A stretch of DNA of 64,000 nt from Epiperipatus broadwayi (Eukaryota > Onychophora > Udeonychophora > Euonychophora > Peripatidae). The notes under the pieces are model-generated. The model was not told where the DNA came from, made no database searches, and saw nothing but the letters and a program-made list of their open reading frames with translations. The stretch lies in NCBI GenBank assembly GCA_028023455.1, contig JAQFVV010012420.1:3040001-3104000 (forward strand). Reading direction: 5' to 3'. How positions within the stretch are numbered: position 1 is the stretch's first letter; the number at the start of each line of letters is the position of its first letter. Shown here one piece after another: positions 48,053 through 59,470 of the stretch. A program made the position numbers and the translations under genes.

Positions 48053-48094
48053 TCCTCACTGATAAAAGCCACAAACTAGAAACTAGTCTGGAGA
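48053..48094 (+). ncRNA. Hammerhead-like motif, decayed
   Basis: UCCUCA with UGGAGA forms stem I with one mismatch. The core is CTGATAA, GAAAC and TAGTC are intact, and cleavage would fall after C48088. The G8 to A change should abolish activity. Confidence 0.52.
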
Positions 48095-48218
48095 TATTGG
48101 ATGAGAAGGCATTAAATGTTTATTTTATGCACAATCCTTTCTGCAGTTCATTGATTACTAAGTTTGTATTGAGTGGCACTACTATCTAGACTTTGCTACC
48201 AGCTGTAAAGCAAATTTA

Positions 48219-51200
48219 TTTTATTGTAATAATTAATTGTCAGAAAGCAATCAACTGAATCTAATTAAACAAAAATAAATTTATGTATTCCTTTTTGTGA
48301 TTTTATTACTATTTTTTTTTTTTAAAAAGTATACAAACATTTTAAGAGATATTATAAATAATGCTTAAATAAAAAAATCACAGTTAAAATGCTATTTATA
48401 TGACAAATAATCTTCTTAGAAGCACTATGAGATACTGTTTTGTAGTGCAAATGTCAGTATACTGCCTTTGCAGCCATTTTAGGTTAATTTTAATAGTTCT
48501 AAATGCATAATGAAACACTCCTAGTTGACAAAAATATATAATATTATTTGTCATGAATCTAAGTAATATATATACACACTTTCATATAACTCAACTGCAG
48601 ACACTTCATATAAGCATAGTAATCATATATAAGAGAAATCAGATTTCTCATGGTATCCTACAAAAAATAAGCAAATTCTTTTATAATTATTCCAAATATC
48701 CTTGTCGTTGCAGCTTCTGCTAATATATGAATATTAATATGATAAACATGAGTAAACAATTATTAACAGCCACAGGCTAGCATGGTGAATTTACTACTTT
48801 TCACATCTAAGTCTGGAACAACAAAAAAGTGCATTTGACTTTCTTTCCTTTTTAGAATAATAACAGTTTTTAATCGAAACATTAGTTACCTTTTCTTCCA
48901 AATCAGAAGAATTTAGTTATAATATAATGATAATTTGTGTAATTTTATTCTTTTTAAAAAACAATAGAATAAATAACATATATTAGATGTCATGATTTAT
49001 AATGACCTTCTGTCATTCGCACAAAAAAATTTGGAGATATTATCTAGTCTTGTTAAATTCTTTCTCTGTTAACTTTGCCGATTTGTTTCATAAAAGAAGC
49101 ACAAGTCTTAGATAAAGTTATATAATCTCCATCTAAATACTCATTTAAATATCACTGTTGAAAAGTTAATTGTGATGATTATGAAATAGCTAAGTGAAAC
49201 TTCCTGTTTCTTCTCTTCTCTGGAATTATCTTTCAGTTATGGAAGATACTAACAATTACCTTACATAAGACTTTTAATCTTCTGAATTATTTATTTCCAT
49301 ACATTTACATTACTTTTGCTATATGGAAAATTTTGTTATATAAAAATTAAAACAATATTAATAAGTAGACAAAAAAATAAAATGTTCTTTTAAATAACTT
49401 TATAGGCGAGATCTATTATATATTCTACCTAAAAAAAACAGTAAAGAGAATAATTAGAGGTTAATATTTAATGGCTAGCTTGGTGACTACGAATCGGATA
49501 CCAGAAGAAAAATGAATCCTAAATCTTGAAAAAAAATTTCAAGTTTTATCTGACTACGATTTGAATAATAGTAATAGAAGTAAATGCATTATAATAACAT
49601 ACGACGTTCTTCAGAATTATGATTACCGATTGGTTTAAATTCCTATTACCAGAAAAAAAAAAAGTTCGCTTTATATATATTTTTCTCAAATGTAGCTTAA
49701 TATATATTTTACTATTTATAAATGTAACATTTTTTTTTTCAAACATCAAAACTTTTCGAAGACAATATATTTGATATGTACAAGTCTATGAATCTTGTCA
49801 ATATATGAAATTATTTATTTCACTTTATTATTAATTTTGTACAAATCTATTTTTCTTTGTCAAGATATTTCCATTTATATTCATTACTTTACTTCCTTCA
49901 TTTACCTGCTTAGACTGCAGAAATTCATTTTAAATGATGCAGCTCACACAAGCTTTCTGATCACATGACCAACCATTCACAATTGCCAAGACAACAGTTT
50001 TTATTTTTGTTTCATTCTATTTCTGGCTCCTAACAACTTGATCTGTATAATATCAGTTTTCTTGGTTAATCTTAGTGAAAAGTAAAAAAGCGATAATTTG
50101 ATTTATTCAAACAACATAAAAATGACTGTACTCGTGATAAAGTATATATATACTATTAAGCACAGTTTGTCTTATTAAATTTTTGAGAGAAAAAAACAAA
50201 AGAGGGGGCTGGATTTCGTTCCTATCCAAGTATTAATTTCTAATGTTTATTAATCTCGTAATAAAGATTATAGAGATAATTTTTTTTTCTTTACATTGGA
50301 AGATACATCATAGTATTCCCTTTGCTTTTTAAAAACGATAAAATCAAAACAACATAATTACAATCATTTATATATACACACATTTTTGATGCTAGTAAAA
50401 AAAGTAGGAATTAAATTCATTTTTATAAAAGAGTGTTCTAGATAATGAGGAAAAAATTAAAAGAAAAGTTGACAGAAAAAGTTTTTTAACTTAGACATTA
50501 AAGACAAGAAGAGGCTAAAGATCATCTTCCACAAGATCATTCTAAAGCATATGACATCTGTATTCGCAGCATTTTTCCAAGATAAGTATTATTGCCTAAA
50601 AAGTAGGAAAATGGCAAATCAGATTCATAATTTTTCTAAAAAAAAAAAAAGGGGGGGGTCCGAGTATTGGAATGCTTTGAATAATAAAGATTGCAAGTCA
50701 TGCTTGTCAAATATAAGTGGACAAATGTCTAATAACAGTGTATTATCTTATGCATCATTTAGTGTACAAGCTAACTAAAACACAACATACATCTAGAAAA
50801 GATTGTTATTTGCTAAGCGAGGATGAACTATATATATGCATATCACTGAAAATGAATCTAGCTGAATGGAATAAAATGTTAAATAAAAGATCACATTCGA
50901 ATAATTGAATTCAGAGCTATTATCATATAGATAATTTTTTTTATAAACATTTTGAAATTGTTTGTTTATTTGGGTCTTGCCTTATTTATTGACATTTAAT
51001 TTCAGAAAAATAAGATCAGTTAGAATCCTCTTTCTAGATCTGGTCAGCTATTATAATACTTTCTTAGTTTTAAAGTAAAGTTTTTAATAATACATTAAAC
51101 GTCACAAAACTGAAATTTACAACATCAGTTGTTTTTTTTTTTTAAAAAAATTGATACATAAAAATAAAGAAAACTGAAATTGACTAGTCTCCCTCTAGCC

Positions 51201-51545
51201 ATAAAATAAATAAATAAACAAACTCACCATCCTTATGTCAGAAGACTAAACAATGAATAGAGTGGCTGACTATTCTTTGTCTTTGGATGGTATTCAATTT
51301 AGTTTGCTAACGATGTTCAAATTTAGGGATGGAACTGATATTTGAATCAGATTATGAAATAATAATTAACCAATTAAATGATAAAGATAGTGTTTCATTT
51401 AAAATAATCTTTACATTGATAATCAATTAAAAGTTAATTAAATTAATAAATATTTGCACAGCATCTGAAAACAAAGAACAGATAGCTGTTCTATTCCTTC
51501 TTTAATATGTTGATGTAAGGGTGATGAATTTGTTTATTTATTTCA
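48219..51545. other. AT-rich sequence, no gene recognised
   Basis: About 3.3 kb. It contains an A11-G8 run at 50640-50658. The frames at 49546-49749, 50551-50778 and 50717-50908 show no domain. Nothing else was recognised. Confidence 0.35.
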
Positions 51546-51649
51546 CAATTAGAGAAAAATGGTAGTAGTGACTTATGCCCACTGTGCCTGCTAGATGATG
51601 CTGCAGTACCATCAATAATCCCCAAGAAGCCTGCAAGTGATAAATTTGT

Positions 51650-52110
51650 ATTTGAAAATTGCTGAAATGACAAATTAAAATGCCTAAGGCATAATAAATC
51701 AAACAAATCCTTCTAAAATACAAATAAATTTTAAAAAAAACAACAAGAAAACACTATAAATTTTTGAATTACAAAAACAGAAATCGGTGAAAATGCATCA
51801 AACACAAACACTTCCCCCCAATCATTGAAATTGACAAATTGAAATGCCTAAATAGAACAAATCCTTCTAAAATACAAAATTAAAAAGAAAAAACCCAAGA
51901 AAATGCTATGAAATTCAAATTATAAAAACAGAAATCGGTGAAAATGTGTCAAATGCAAACATCCCCCCCCAATGAAGAATTTCCATCTAAAAATCATGGA
52001 AATTGACAAATTAAAATGCCTAAATCGAACAAATCCTTCTAAAATACAAATTAAAAGGAAAAAAAACCAAGAAAATGCTATGAAATGTGAATGACAAAAA
52101 CAGATTCCAA
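51650..52110 (-). repeat. Minisatellite in the left arm, unit about 125-150 bp
   Basis: Three units carry GACAAATT-AAATGCCTAA, AACAAATCCTTCTAAAATAC, AAGAAAATGCTATGAAAT and ACAGAAATCGGTGAAAATG. A C6-C8 run occurs in two of them. The complementary units lie at 53510-54060. Confidence 0.72.
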
Positions 52111-52662
52111 AGTAGCGATTTATATAAACTAGAAAGCAAGAAGAACATTACATGGGAGCTTCTATTTATCAAATTAATTATTCACTGCTTTGAAATTGTG
52201 GCATATCACTTAAATATTTTTAAAATAGATTTATAGAGATCTGCAGGAAAAATATTACCCAATTTTTTTCAAGGCTGACTTGTCCAGTATTTGTAATAGG
52301 TTTGCAGCATAAACATCTATGGTATACAAAAAGAACATTATTATTTTGAGCCTTATTGCAGCACACATCATAGTTTGTACTTTCAAAATAAAATGTGATG
52401 TAATAGACATTTCACATGAAAAATATAATTTCTTGAACCGAAATTTAATCAAAATGTAATGGAACTAGTCTTTTGAAATACCTGTTTAGTTTTATTATGA
52501 GGTATTTTGTACTGCTACAAATAGAAGTTGTTGGGATTCTTTTTATTTTTTGATGGTGTTAATATGGATTTTTTATGCAGATAAATACAATATTAAATAT
52601 GCGCAAACTTTCAGATAACATTTCAAAATGCAACACTGAAATTTAAGTACATATAGTGTCTA

Positions 52663-52980
52663 ATGTCTTACCATCTTTTCTTACTCAAAATGATAAAAAT
52701 TTGGGACCTCTCAAAGATAGAACATGAGGCAGTGGAGTTCTTCCAAAGTAAAAGTGTTCTGCCCTCTCAAAAAGTGTGTGTCAATGACCATCAAATGAAA
52801 CTTTATGTGAGTCCAAATGCAGAATGGAGGTGTAACATTGGTGCATGTCAAAATTGCATAGTACTTCAGAAAGGAACCTAGTTTGAGGACGGCAGATTGT
52901 CATTTGTCACAGCCATCTGAATCATTTATTATTGGAGTAAAAACCAATTTACCATACAATCAGGAAAGCCTGCTATTAAT
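52663..52980 (+). pseudogene. Merlin-type transposase N-terminal zinc ribbon, fragment
   Basis: The 72-codon frame has IWDLSKIEHEAVEFFQSK (13-30), a helix that opens such proteins. A putative metal site follows: Cys39 and His43 (KVCVNDHQMKL), WRC with Cys57, and Cys62 and Cys65 in ACQNC. It ends LQKGT then a TAG where the family has Trp (GTWF). The frame continues past the stop as FEDGRLSFVTAI and IIYYWS, which also fits. This is the DNA-binding part only. The DDE part, as seen at 27.8 kb, is absent. Merlin/ISXO2 is the best match I know, from memory of the family pattern. Confidence 0.6.
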
Positions 52981-53499
52981 TTCTGCCATCTTTGTTGTAT
53001 TTTTTAAAACAAAATAACCATTATTTAATCTGTTGATATTAGTTAAGTGTGCTGCAATCTGTTTGAAAAAAGGCTTCTCTAAATAAGTTTGCTCCAATAA
53101 GCCTCAAAATTTGAATATTTCTTTGCTGTTATTAGTTAAGTGTGATGGAATAAGGCTCAAAATAATAATGTTCTTTTTATATCATGGATTTTTATGCTGC
53201 AAACCTATTACAAATACTGGACAAGTCAGCCTTGAAAAAAATTGGTAATATTTTTTCTGCAGATCTCTATAAATTTATTTTAAAAACATAATATTTAAAT
53301 GATATGCCATAATTTCAAAGCAGAGAATAATTAATTTGATAAATTTTTGAGAGACAATTAGAAGCTCTTGTATAATGTTCTTATTGCTTTTTAGCTTATA
53401 TAAATCATTGCTTTGAAATCTTTTACTTTTTAAATATTGATGAAATTTAGGATATTTTTTGAAATGTACTTATTTTTGATCATGCAGGGGGGGTGTTTT

Positions 53500-54060
53500 A
53501 TATATTAGACCAAATTCTGTTTTTGTAATTCCTGTCATCTGCCATTAATGAAGGTTTGTTAATTTTTTTTTGACATTTACCATTAAAGTTTTTCTGTTTT
53601 TGTAATTCACATTTCATAGCATTTTTTTCTTTTTAATTTGTATTTTAGAAGAATTTGTTTGATTTAGGCATTTTAATTTGTCAATTTCGGTGATTTTTGT
53701 ATAGAAATTCTTCATTGGTGTGTGTGTGTTTGCATTTCATGCATTTTCACCAATTTCTGTTTTTGTAATTCAAAATTTTATAGTGTTTTCTTGTTTTGTT
53801 TTAATTTGTATTTTAGAAGGATTTGTTTAATTTAGGCATTTTAATTTGTCGATTTCAGTGATTTTTGGATAGAAATTCTTTATTGGGATGAAGGTGTTTG
53901 TGTTTGATGCATTTTCACCAATTTCTGTTTTTGTAATTCGAAATTTTATACCATTTTCTTGGTTTTTTTATTTATTTGTATTTTAGAAGGATTTGTTTGA
54001 TTTATTTTGTCTTAGATATTTTAATTTGTTGATTTCAGTAATTTTTGGATAGAAATTTAT
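53500..54060 (+). repeat. Minisatellite in the right arm, unit about 130 bp
   Basis: About four units each contain ATTTTAGAAGGATTTGTTT, TTAGGCATTTTAATTTGTC, GATAGAAATTCTT and TTTCACCAATTTCTGTTTTT. These are the complement of the left-arm units. Confidence 0.72.
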
Positions 54061-54339
54061 CACTTGCAGGCTTCTTGGGGGTTGTTTATGGTACTGCAGC
54101 ATTGCCTAGCAGCCACATTGGGTATAAGTAACAACTACCAGAAAAATTAATCAACTTCAGTTCCCTTTATAAGTTGGGTATTATTTATTTACACATGAAT
54201 AAATAAATACAGTAAATTCATATAGTTTAGGGGAAAATGAGTTTAAAAATATCTTAGAAGTCACAGAGTAAAAATGATATACATGTTTTAATAATATTTA
54301 AAAAGAGTCCTCTATATCATAATTAGTACATTAGAAATC

Positions 54340-54480
54340 AAATGGCTTTGTTGCTCACAAGTTCATAAGAAGTTCAAGTGTTGAAAGTGTCAGAACCGAA
54401 ATAGACCCAGAGACCTTACACTCCAGAATCTGGCACTCTACTTCTGCACTAAATCACACAGGATATTAGTACATTTAAGA
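54340..54480 (+). mobile_element. SINE of the GTCATAAG family, copy 2
   Basis: This is the best-preserved copy: GGCTTTGTTGCTCACAAGTT, AAGTGTTGAAAGTGTCAGAA, CCTTACACTCCAGAATCTGG and CACTCTACTTCTGCACTAAA in order. Confidence 0.6.
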
Positions 54481-55587
54481 ATGATTTATTGGAATGTATA
54501 TTGATGGCTATGATATTCATATATTTTTATAAGCCAATACATTGTAACATAAATGGATAATTATTTCTTCATCTCATTTAAATAATGAGACAATCTCATT
54601 CTAGTTGATAAAAAAAGTATTGATAAAAAAAATGATTAATATTAATTACAAAATTAAAATAATTCATTTCTAGAAAACAATGTTTAAACCTTCTAATAAT
54701 GATATAGTTACTGAAATGTAGTATCCAAGTAAAAAGCATATTCTGAATTTGAAATATATATTACTATGTATGTGTATATACTACTATGTATGTGTCTCAG
54801 TGTTTGATTTCATTTAAGAATAAGTTTACTATGATTTTACAGAATTTAGATATGTAATTAATTATATATTTAGTGAATTTAAATATTTTCTTAGCATGAG
54901 GTTTCTCCTAAAAATTATAATTCTTTCCTTTTCCTTTTTCATATTAATAAAATGTCAATTTCTGTTAGCCTGACCATTTTTTTTTCTGATACTTTGCTAG
55001 TATTAGTTTCCAGTAGATCCTAAACTTTTTGTGCATGCATTCCTTTGGAATTCTGGATAAGCTTATGGATTTTATTATGATTTTAAAATAATGAGAATAA
55101 TAATATTTAGAGTTATCTGAAACAATTACACTCTAATATAAAAAATAGATTCACATGTGAGCAATTGTGACATGGGCCAACTGATAAATATTGGTTCAAT
55201 ATTAAATGAATTTAGGGGTGATTTATATTTTAAGATATCTTTATTCATGTGTTTTAAGGATGTGTGATGGAGTGAGGTTATTAAGTACATCTATAAAAAG
55301 ATATTACACATGGAAAAAAAGAAATAAAATTGAATTTCTCTATACGTGTATTTAATTTTTTAAAAAAAAACAGATATATTAATACATCTGGGCTAGAGAT
55401 AATCTTTAATTTAATAAATGATTAGTGATATTATTAATGTATTTATCTAGAATAGATCATATCAAAGTTGTGGATGGAATAATTTGATATTTGTAAATCA
55501 AAATGCAATAATTATTTCTACTGTTGATCAGATCACAGATTGTGCTAATATTATTTGTCTGAAGGTTTGTAATGATGGTATATTATA
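54481..55587. other. AT-rich sequence, nothing recognised
   Basis: A short duplication TACTATGTATGTGT occurs at 54765-54795. Nothing else was recognised. Confidence 0.35.
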
Positions 55588-55821
55588 AGATGTGATATGT
55601 TGGACTATTTCCATCATTTAGGAGTGAATGTTGAATGTATAGAAAATTTTAAACTTTTATTTAAACTTTTCAAATACAAACAACTTTGTTAGTAATAACA
55701 ACCTGTATTGTCTATTCGTGTGTTATTACTAACAAAGCTGTTTGTATTTTAAAAGTTTAAATAAAAGTTTAAAATTTTCTATACATTCAACTGATGGAAG
55801 TAGTCCAACATATCACATCTT
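55588..55821. repeat. Long near-perfect hairpin, arms of about 105 bp
   Basis: The left arm (55588-55700) and the right arm (55721-55821) pair almost perfectly around a 20-bp loop; the left arm has about 12 extra bases near 55619. Pairs include AGATGTGATATGTTGGACTA and AATTTTAAACTTTTATTTAA with their complements. No coding content. The high identity suggests a young insertion or selection on the hairpin. Confidence 0.8.
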
Positions 55822-57999
55822 GTGCTAATATTACTGTTATTTTTTCTCTAAATTCAAAATTAAATAAAGCATTTTATCTTAATTAAATTGGTAGATATCA
55901 CTGAAAATGAAATTTATATTTTTTTTCAGATTCAAGTTAACTGATTTCCAAATGTTCTTCCATGCTAAGAATTTTTTTTTTTTATGATAGTAATTTTTTT
56001 GTCCAAAATAATGTGGAAAAGCAGTTAAACAGCAAGATAGAATTAAAATTTTTAGCAGATAATGTTCATTCAAATATGTGTTTGCATTTAAAAGAAACAA
56101 CAACAATAAAAAGTTAAAATGTAATACTTGTAATCTGAAGACAGCTGTTTATTTGCAATGAATAGATAAAATATTAAATAAGTTATCTTGAGAATGAAGT
56201 TTTGTGATAGAAGAAAAAACATAGAACAAAAATATTTTCCAGAACAAAATAGCCATTTGTTATTGAAAAGTAGATAAACAAAAAAAAAAAAAAACAGAAT
56301 GATAGAAGTACTAAAAAAATTTAAAAAAATAAATGTGGTGAAAATGTAAAATAGGCACAAAAGATGCAAAAAATAGCTGCTTGATAATTATAGGAAAATA
56401 ATAAGAATATTAAAAAAGAATTGATATGTGAAAGTAAATAAATGTACAATTAAATAAAAACAAAAACAAATAAGGAAACTATATAAAAATATTTTTTATA
56501 TATGGATAGAAATAAATAAGTAAATAAAAAGGAATATGTAAAAAAAAATAAAATGTAGAAGGTATAAAGTGAAAAATAAAGAGTGATAAAAAATAGTGAA
56601 AAGATCAAGATAGTTGAAAATAAAATTAAGTATATATGTATATATAAAAAATAGACTGACAGATTAATTGTCAGATAAACAAACTAGAAAATAAAGAATA
56701 CATTTGAGAAAATGAATAATTAAAAATCAAAGAGATACTATTAAAAAAAAAGAATATCAACTTGGCAAACTCTTGAATATTTTTAATTAGAAAATTAATG
56801 ATAAACATCAATATAATCCATTTATTGATCTTTTGTGTTTTAAATTTTCATGATAATTAAAAAGCTATTTTAATTATGCCAATTATGTAACAATTTAATG
56901 TAGATAATTTAAAAAAATATAAAATTGTTTTTTTAAAATTGCATATCTATAAAGAATTAATAAATTGTTCACCGAAGAGCAAAGGCCATTTCTATATAAG
57001 ATCAGTGAAATAGCAGGCATTACTCACCAGACTTGAAAAATGCCAGTGGTGAAATGTTGAGCATTTTCTCATCCCTGTTTTATCCTCTATCCAATAATAT
57101 TTAATTACTTATCAATCAATATTAAATGATTAGCTAGATTGGGTCAACTACATAAGAAAAGAACTTAAATCTGATTAAATTTAAACCAAATTATTATGAT
57201 GAAAAATGTATTACTATTATAGCACAAAGCTCTTTATATATATATTATAAAAATGGGGAGGAGCCTGATAAAATTGATAATAAATGATACTGGTGTTTTT
57301 TCCAATCAAATAATATTAAATTTATATACAAGATAATGACAAGATTTGCATTATTTAAAACCAATATTATCAACAATCTTAATTTTAATAAATTATGTTT
57401 ATTAACAAAATATAATATATGATTTTAGTATACAATTATGATAATAAATTAAACATCAGGGCTCTCTAGCAAGATTTATTCCATTGGAAAATATTTATAA
57501 ACACAATACTCAAATTTTGCACACTCAGCTAAGACTTAATTGAATTTAACATATATCAGAAGATGACAAACTATTCACTAATTATCAGATTTAAAGAAAT
57601 AGACATCTTATATCATATTATATTTATAACATAAATAATAGAAGCAATGATAAAATTAATTGCAATCTACAATAGAACCAATCATACGAACTTTGAGAAA
57701 ATCATTGTTTTCACTGAAATATATAAAGGTTGTATAAGTCAGTAGTTTATAACCAAAGTGAAATATATAGTCAAACCTATATTATTGTGAAAATTTCAAA
57801 TCATTAGAATGATTAAAAATTTCAAAACTCTATTTGAAACAGCATCATATGACTAAAATGAGAAATACAAAGTAATGAATCCTATCAAAAATATGCCTAA
57901 TTAATATGAAAATGTTTGCCTATTTTAATATATATTTGTCAAATTTTTAAAATAAAAACAGCACAGCTACTATTATTTAATAAAAATAGATTAATAATT
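55822..57999. other. AT-rich sequence with a purine-rich tract
   Basis: From 56270 to 56760 the plus strand is nearly all A and G with few C (AAATAAGTAAATAAAAAGGA style). The minus frames at 55879-56369 are Phe/Leu-rich products of that bias. Otherwise nothing was recognised. Confidence 0.4.
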
Positions 58000-58140
58000 G
58001 AATGGCTTTATTGTTTGGGAGTTCATAAGAAGTCCACATACAAGAAGTACCAAAGCTGGAATCAATCCAAAGAGTTTATATTCCACAATCTGAGATTATA
58101 TTGCTGCACTAAATCATGTAGCAAATACTTATCACTACTG
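58000..58140 (+). mobile_element. SINE of the GTCATAAG family, copy 3
   Basis: GGCTTTATTG, GGGAGTTCATAAGAAGTCC, TATATTCCACAATCTGAG and GCTGCACTAAATCATG align in order with the copy at 54340. Confidence 0.55.
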
Positions 58141-58649
58141 TACATATGAAAGAGAAATATATAAGTGCTGAAAAAATGATTTTATAGCTACAGATTAGAA
58201 ATAAAATAATTGATGAAGGAATGTAAATGAATTTACAGTTTAAAGAAAAAGTTGTCAGGTCTTTGAAATGTTTAACAGACACTTGACCTTCTATGTATAG
58301 AACATGCAATTTATTTAATAAGAAACATCACATGAATATAGTTAGTTCTTCTAGCTTGTGGCCTTATACTCATATGATTTTTAAACTCATATGATTTTTA
58401 AAAAATATTACATAAAAAAAAGAGAAATTTCATCAATTATGCCATATACCTTTTTAAGAGATATCATGAATCATCTCTCAGTCAAACAGTTATCATGTTG
58501 CAACCACAGTGAAAGTTTTACACTTCTTGTATCCTGCTGTATGTTATTAAATAGAAATTTCGTTTGAAATGGCCCAAAACACAAGGTTAATGATAATGCA
58601 ATGAAAATAATTGATTTAATAGTAAAAAAAAATCATCTTTTGAGCCAAC
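58141..58649. other. AT-rich sequence, nothing recognised
   Basis: It ends at the target duplication of the last family-1 element; a direct CTCATATGATTTTTAAA repeat lies at 58370 and 58387. Confidence 0.35.
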
Positions 58650-58775
58650 ACTTTAACATATGAACAAAGCAAAGAAAAACTCCATATAGTAATGCCACCT
58701 GTGCTAAATAGAGTAACCAATGGATGCCAGAAGGCTTGTGCATAAAATCCCTATCCAATGCCTACTCATCCAATA

Positions 58776-58817
58776 TCCCCAGACTAGTTTCTGGCTTGTG
58801 GCCTTCGTCAGTGAGGA
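58776..58817 (-). ncRNA. Type I hammerhead motif, consensus copy
   Basis: The minus strand matches the copy at 3466-3507 base for base in all boxes: UCCUCA, CUGACGA, GGC-CACAA-GCC, GAAAC, UA, GUC, UGGGGA. Cleavage is predicted next to 58782. Confidence 0.75.
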
Positions 58818-59229
58818 GCTTTGTATCTGAGAGCACTGCATCTAGATCTTAGGATCTAATGCAACCCTCTAGCAACCACCTTTTATCTCTACTTAACTAC
58901 AAAACTATGAGCATGAAATTGAAAACACAAAAAATATTTTCAATCTAAGCACAATAGCTTATATAGTCATATCTGAACTCAGTTCAGCACCCATACATTT
59001 TGGTGTCTTTGGCTCTCCAACAACCATAGCCACCACTACTCTATTAGGCAGGATTGGTGTTAAACCAGCAAGCATCACATGATCACATCTCCAATACTAG
59101 CACATAATTGTTTATAAACAAAGTAAAGCAAAACTCCATATAGTAGTGCCACCTGTGCTAAACAGAGTAATCAATGGATGCCAGAAGGCTTGTGCATAAA
59201 ATCCCTATCCAATGCCTACTCATCCAATA

Positions 59230-59271
59230 TCCCCAGACTAGTTTCTGGCTTGTGTCCTTCGTCAGTGAGAT
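59230..59271 (-). ncRNA. Type I hammerhead motif, second in the array
   Basis: The same boxes on the minus strand, with a substitution in stem II (GGA for GGC) and a weaker outer stem I. Its 5' edge coincides with the inversion junction. The inverted partial copy starting at 59271 has only the 3' half (GAAAC onwards). Confidence 0.65.
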
Positions 59272-59470
59272 ACAAGCCAGAAACTAGTCTGGGGATATTG
59301 GATGAGTAGGCATTGGATAGGATTTTATGCACAAGCCTTCTGGCATCCATTGATTACTCTGTTTAGCACAGGTGGCACTACTATATGGAGTTTTGCTTTG
59401 CTTTGTTTATAAACAATTATGTGCTAGTATTGGAGATGTGATCATGTGATGCTTGCTACTTTAACATATG

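Larger units (their letters stand above)
47004..48206. mobile_element. HHR family 1 compound array in one insertion
   Basis: A 1203-bp array lies between exact 12-bp duplications AAAGCAAATTTA (46992-47003 and 48207-48218). Order: A segment with minus-sense HHR (about 47007-47197), B (about 47198-47450), start of another A (about 47451-47520), then a short inverted B, inverted A (HHR near 47602-47645), inverted B (about 47800-48050), inverted A (HHR 48053-48094). So at least two units in each direction arrived together as one event. No coding capacity. Confidence 0.85.
51546..54155 (+). mobile_element. Merlin-like transposon with very long terminal inverted repeats
   Basis: The inverted arms (51546-52372, about 827 bp, and 53133-54155, about 1023 bp) surround a 760-bp core holding an N-terminal Merlin-type transposase fragment. 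Paired landmarks include CTGCAGTACCAT (outer), GCCTGCAAGTGATAAATTT, and CTGACTTGTCCAGTATTTGT (inner). Both arms are largely made of a tandem repeat of about 125-130 bp, with about three units on the left and four on the right, which explains the length difference. The core lacks a DDE domain, so the element is non-autonomous. Confidence 0.72.
58663..59457. mobile_element. HHR family 1 array A-B-A then inverted A
   Basis: The 795-bp insertion is flanked by exact 13-bp duplications ACTTTAACATATG (58650-58662 and 59458-59470). It contains one complete unit plus a second A segment in the same direction, then an inverted A joined within the ribozyme (junction near 59270). The two same-sense hammerheads are 454 bp apart (cleavage bases at 58782 and 59236), giving the unit length. 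The first A starts inside the unit, lacking the CACATGATCAC end. The arms are nearly identical, so this is among the younger copies. Confidence 0.88.

Noticed and set aside
50640-50658. A11-G8 run as a programmed frameshift site
   Set aside because: There is no coding sequence around it; homopolymer runs of this kind occur elsewhere here (7424, 20330, 20620).
55788-55810. CTGATGG in the hairpin at 55.6 kb as a hammerhead core
   Set aside because: There is no GAAA box or stem II after it, and the sequence is fully explained as one arm of the long hairpin.
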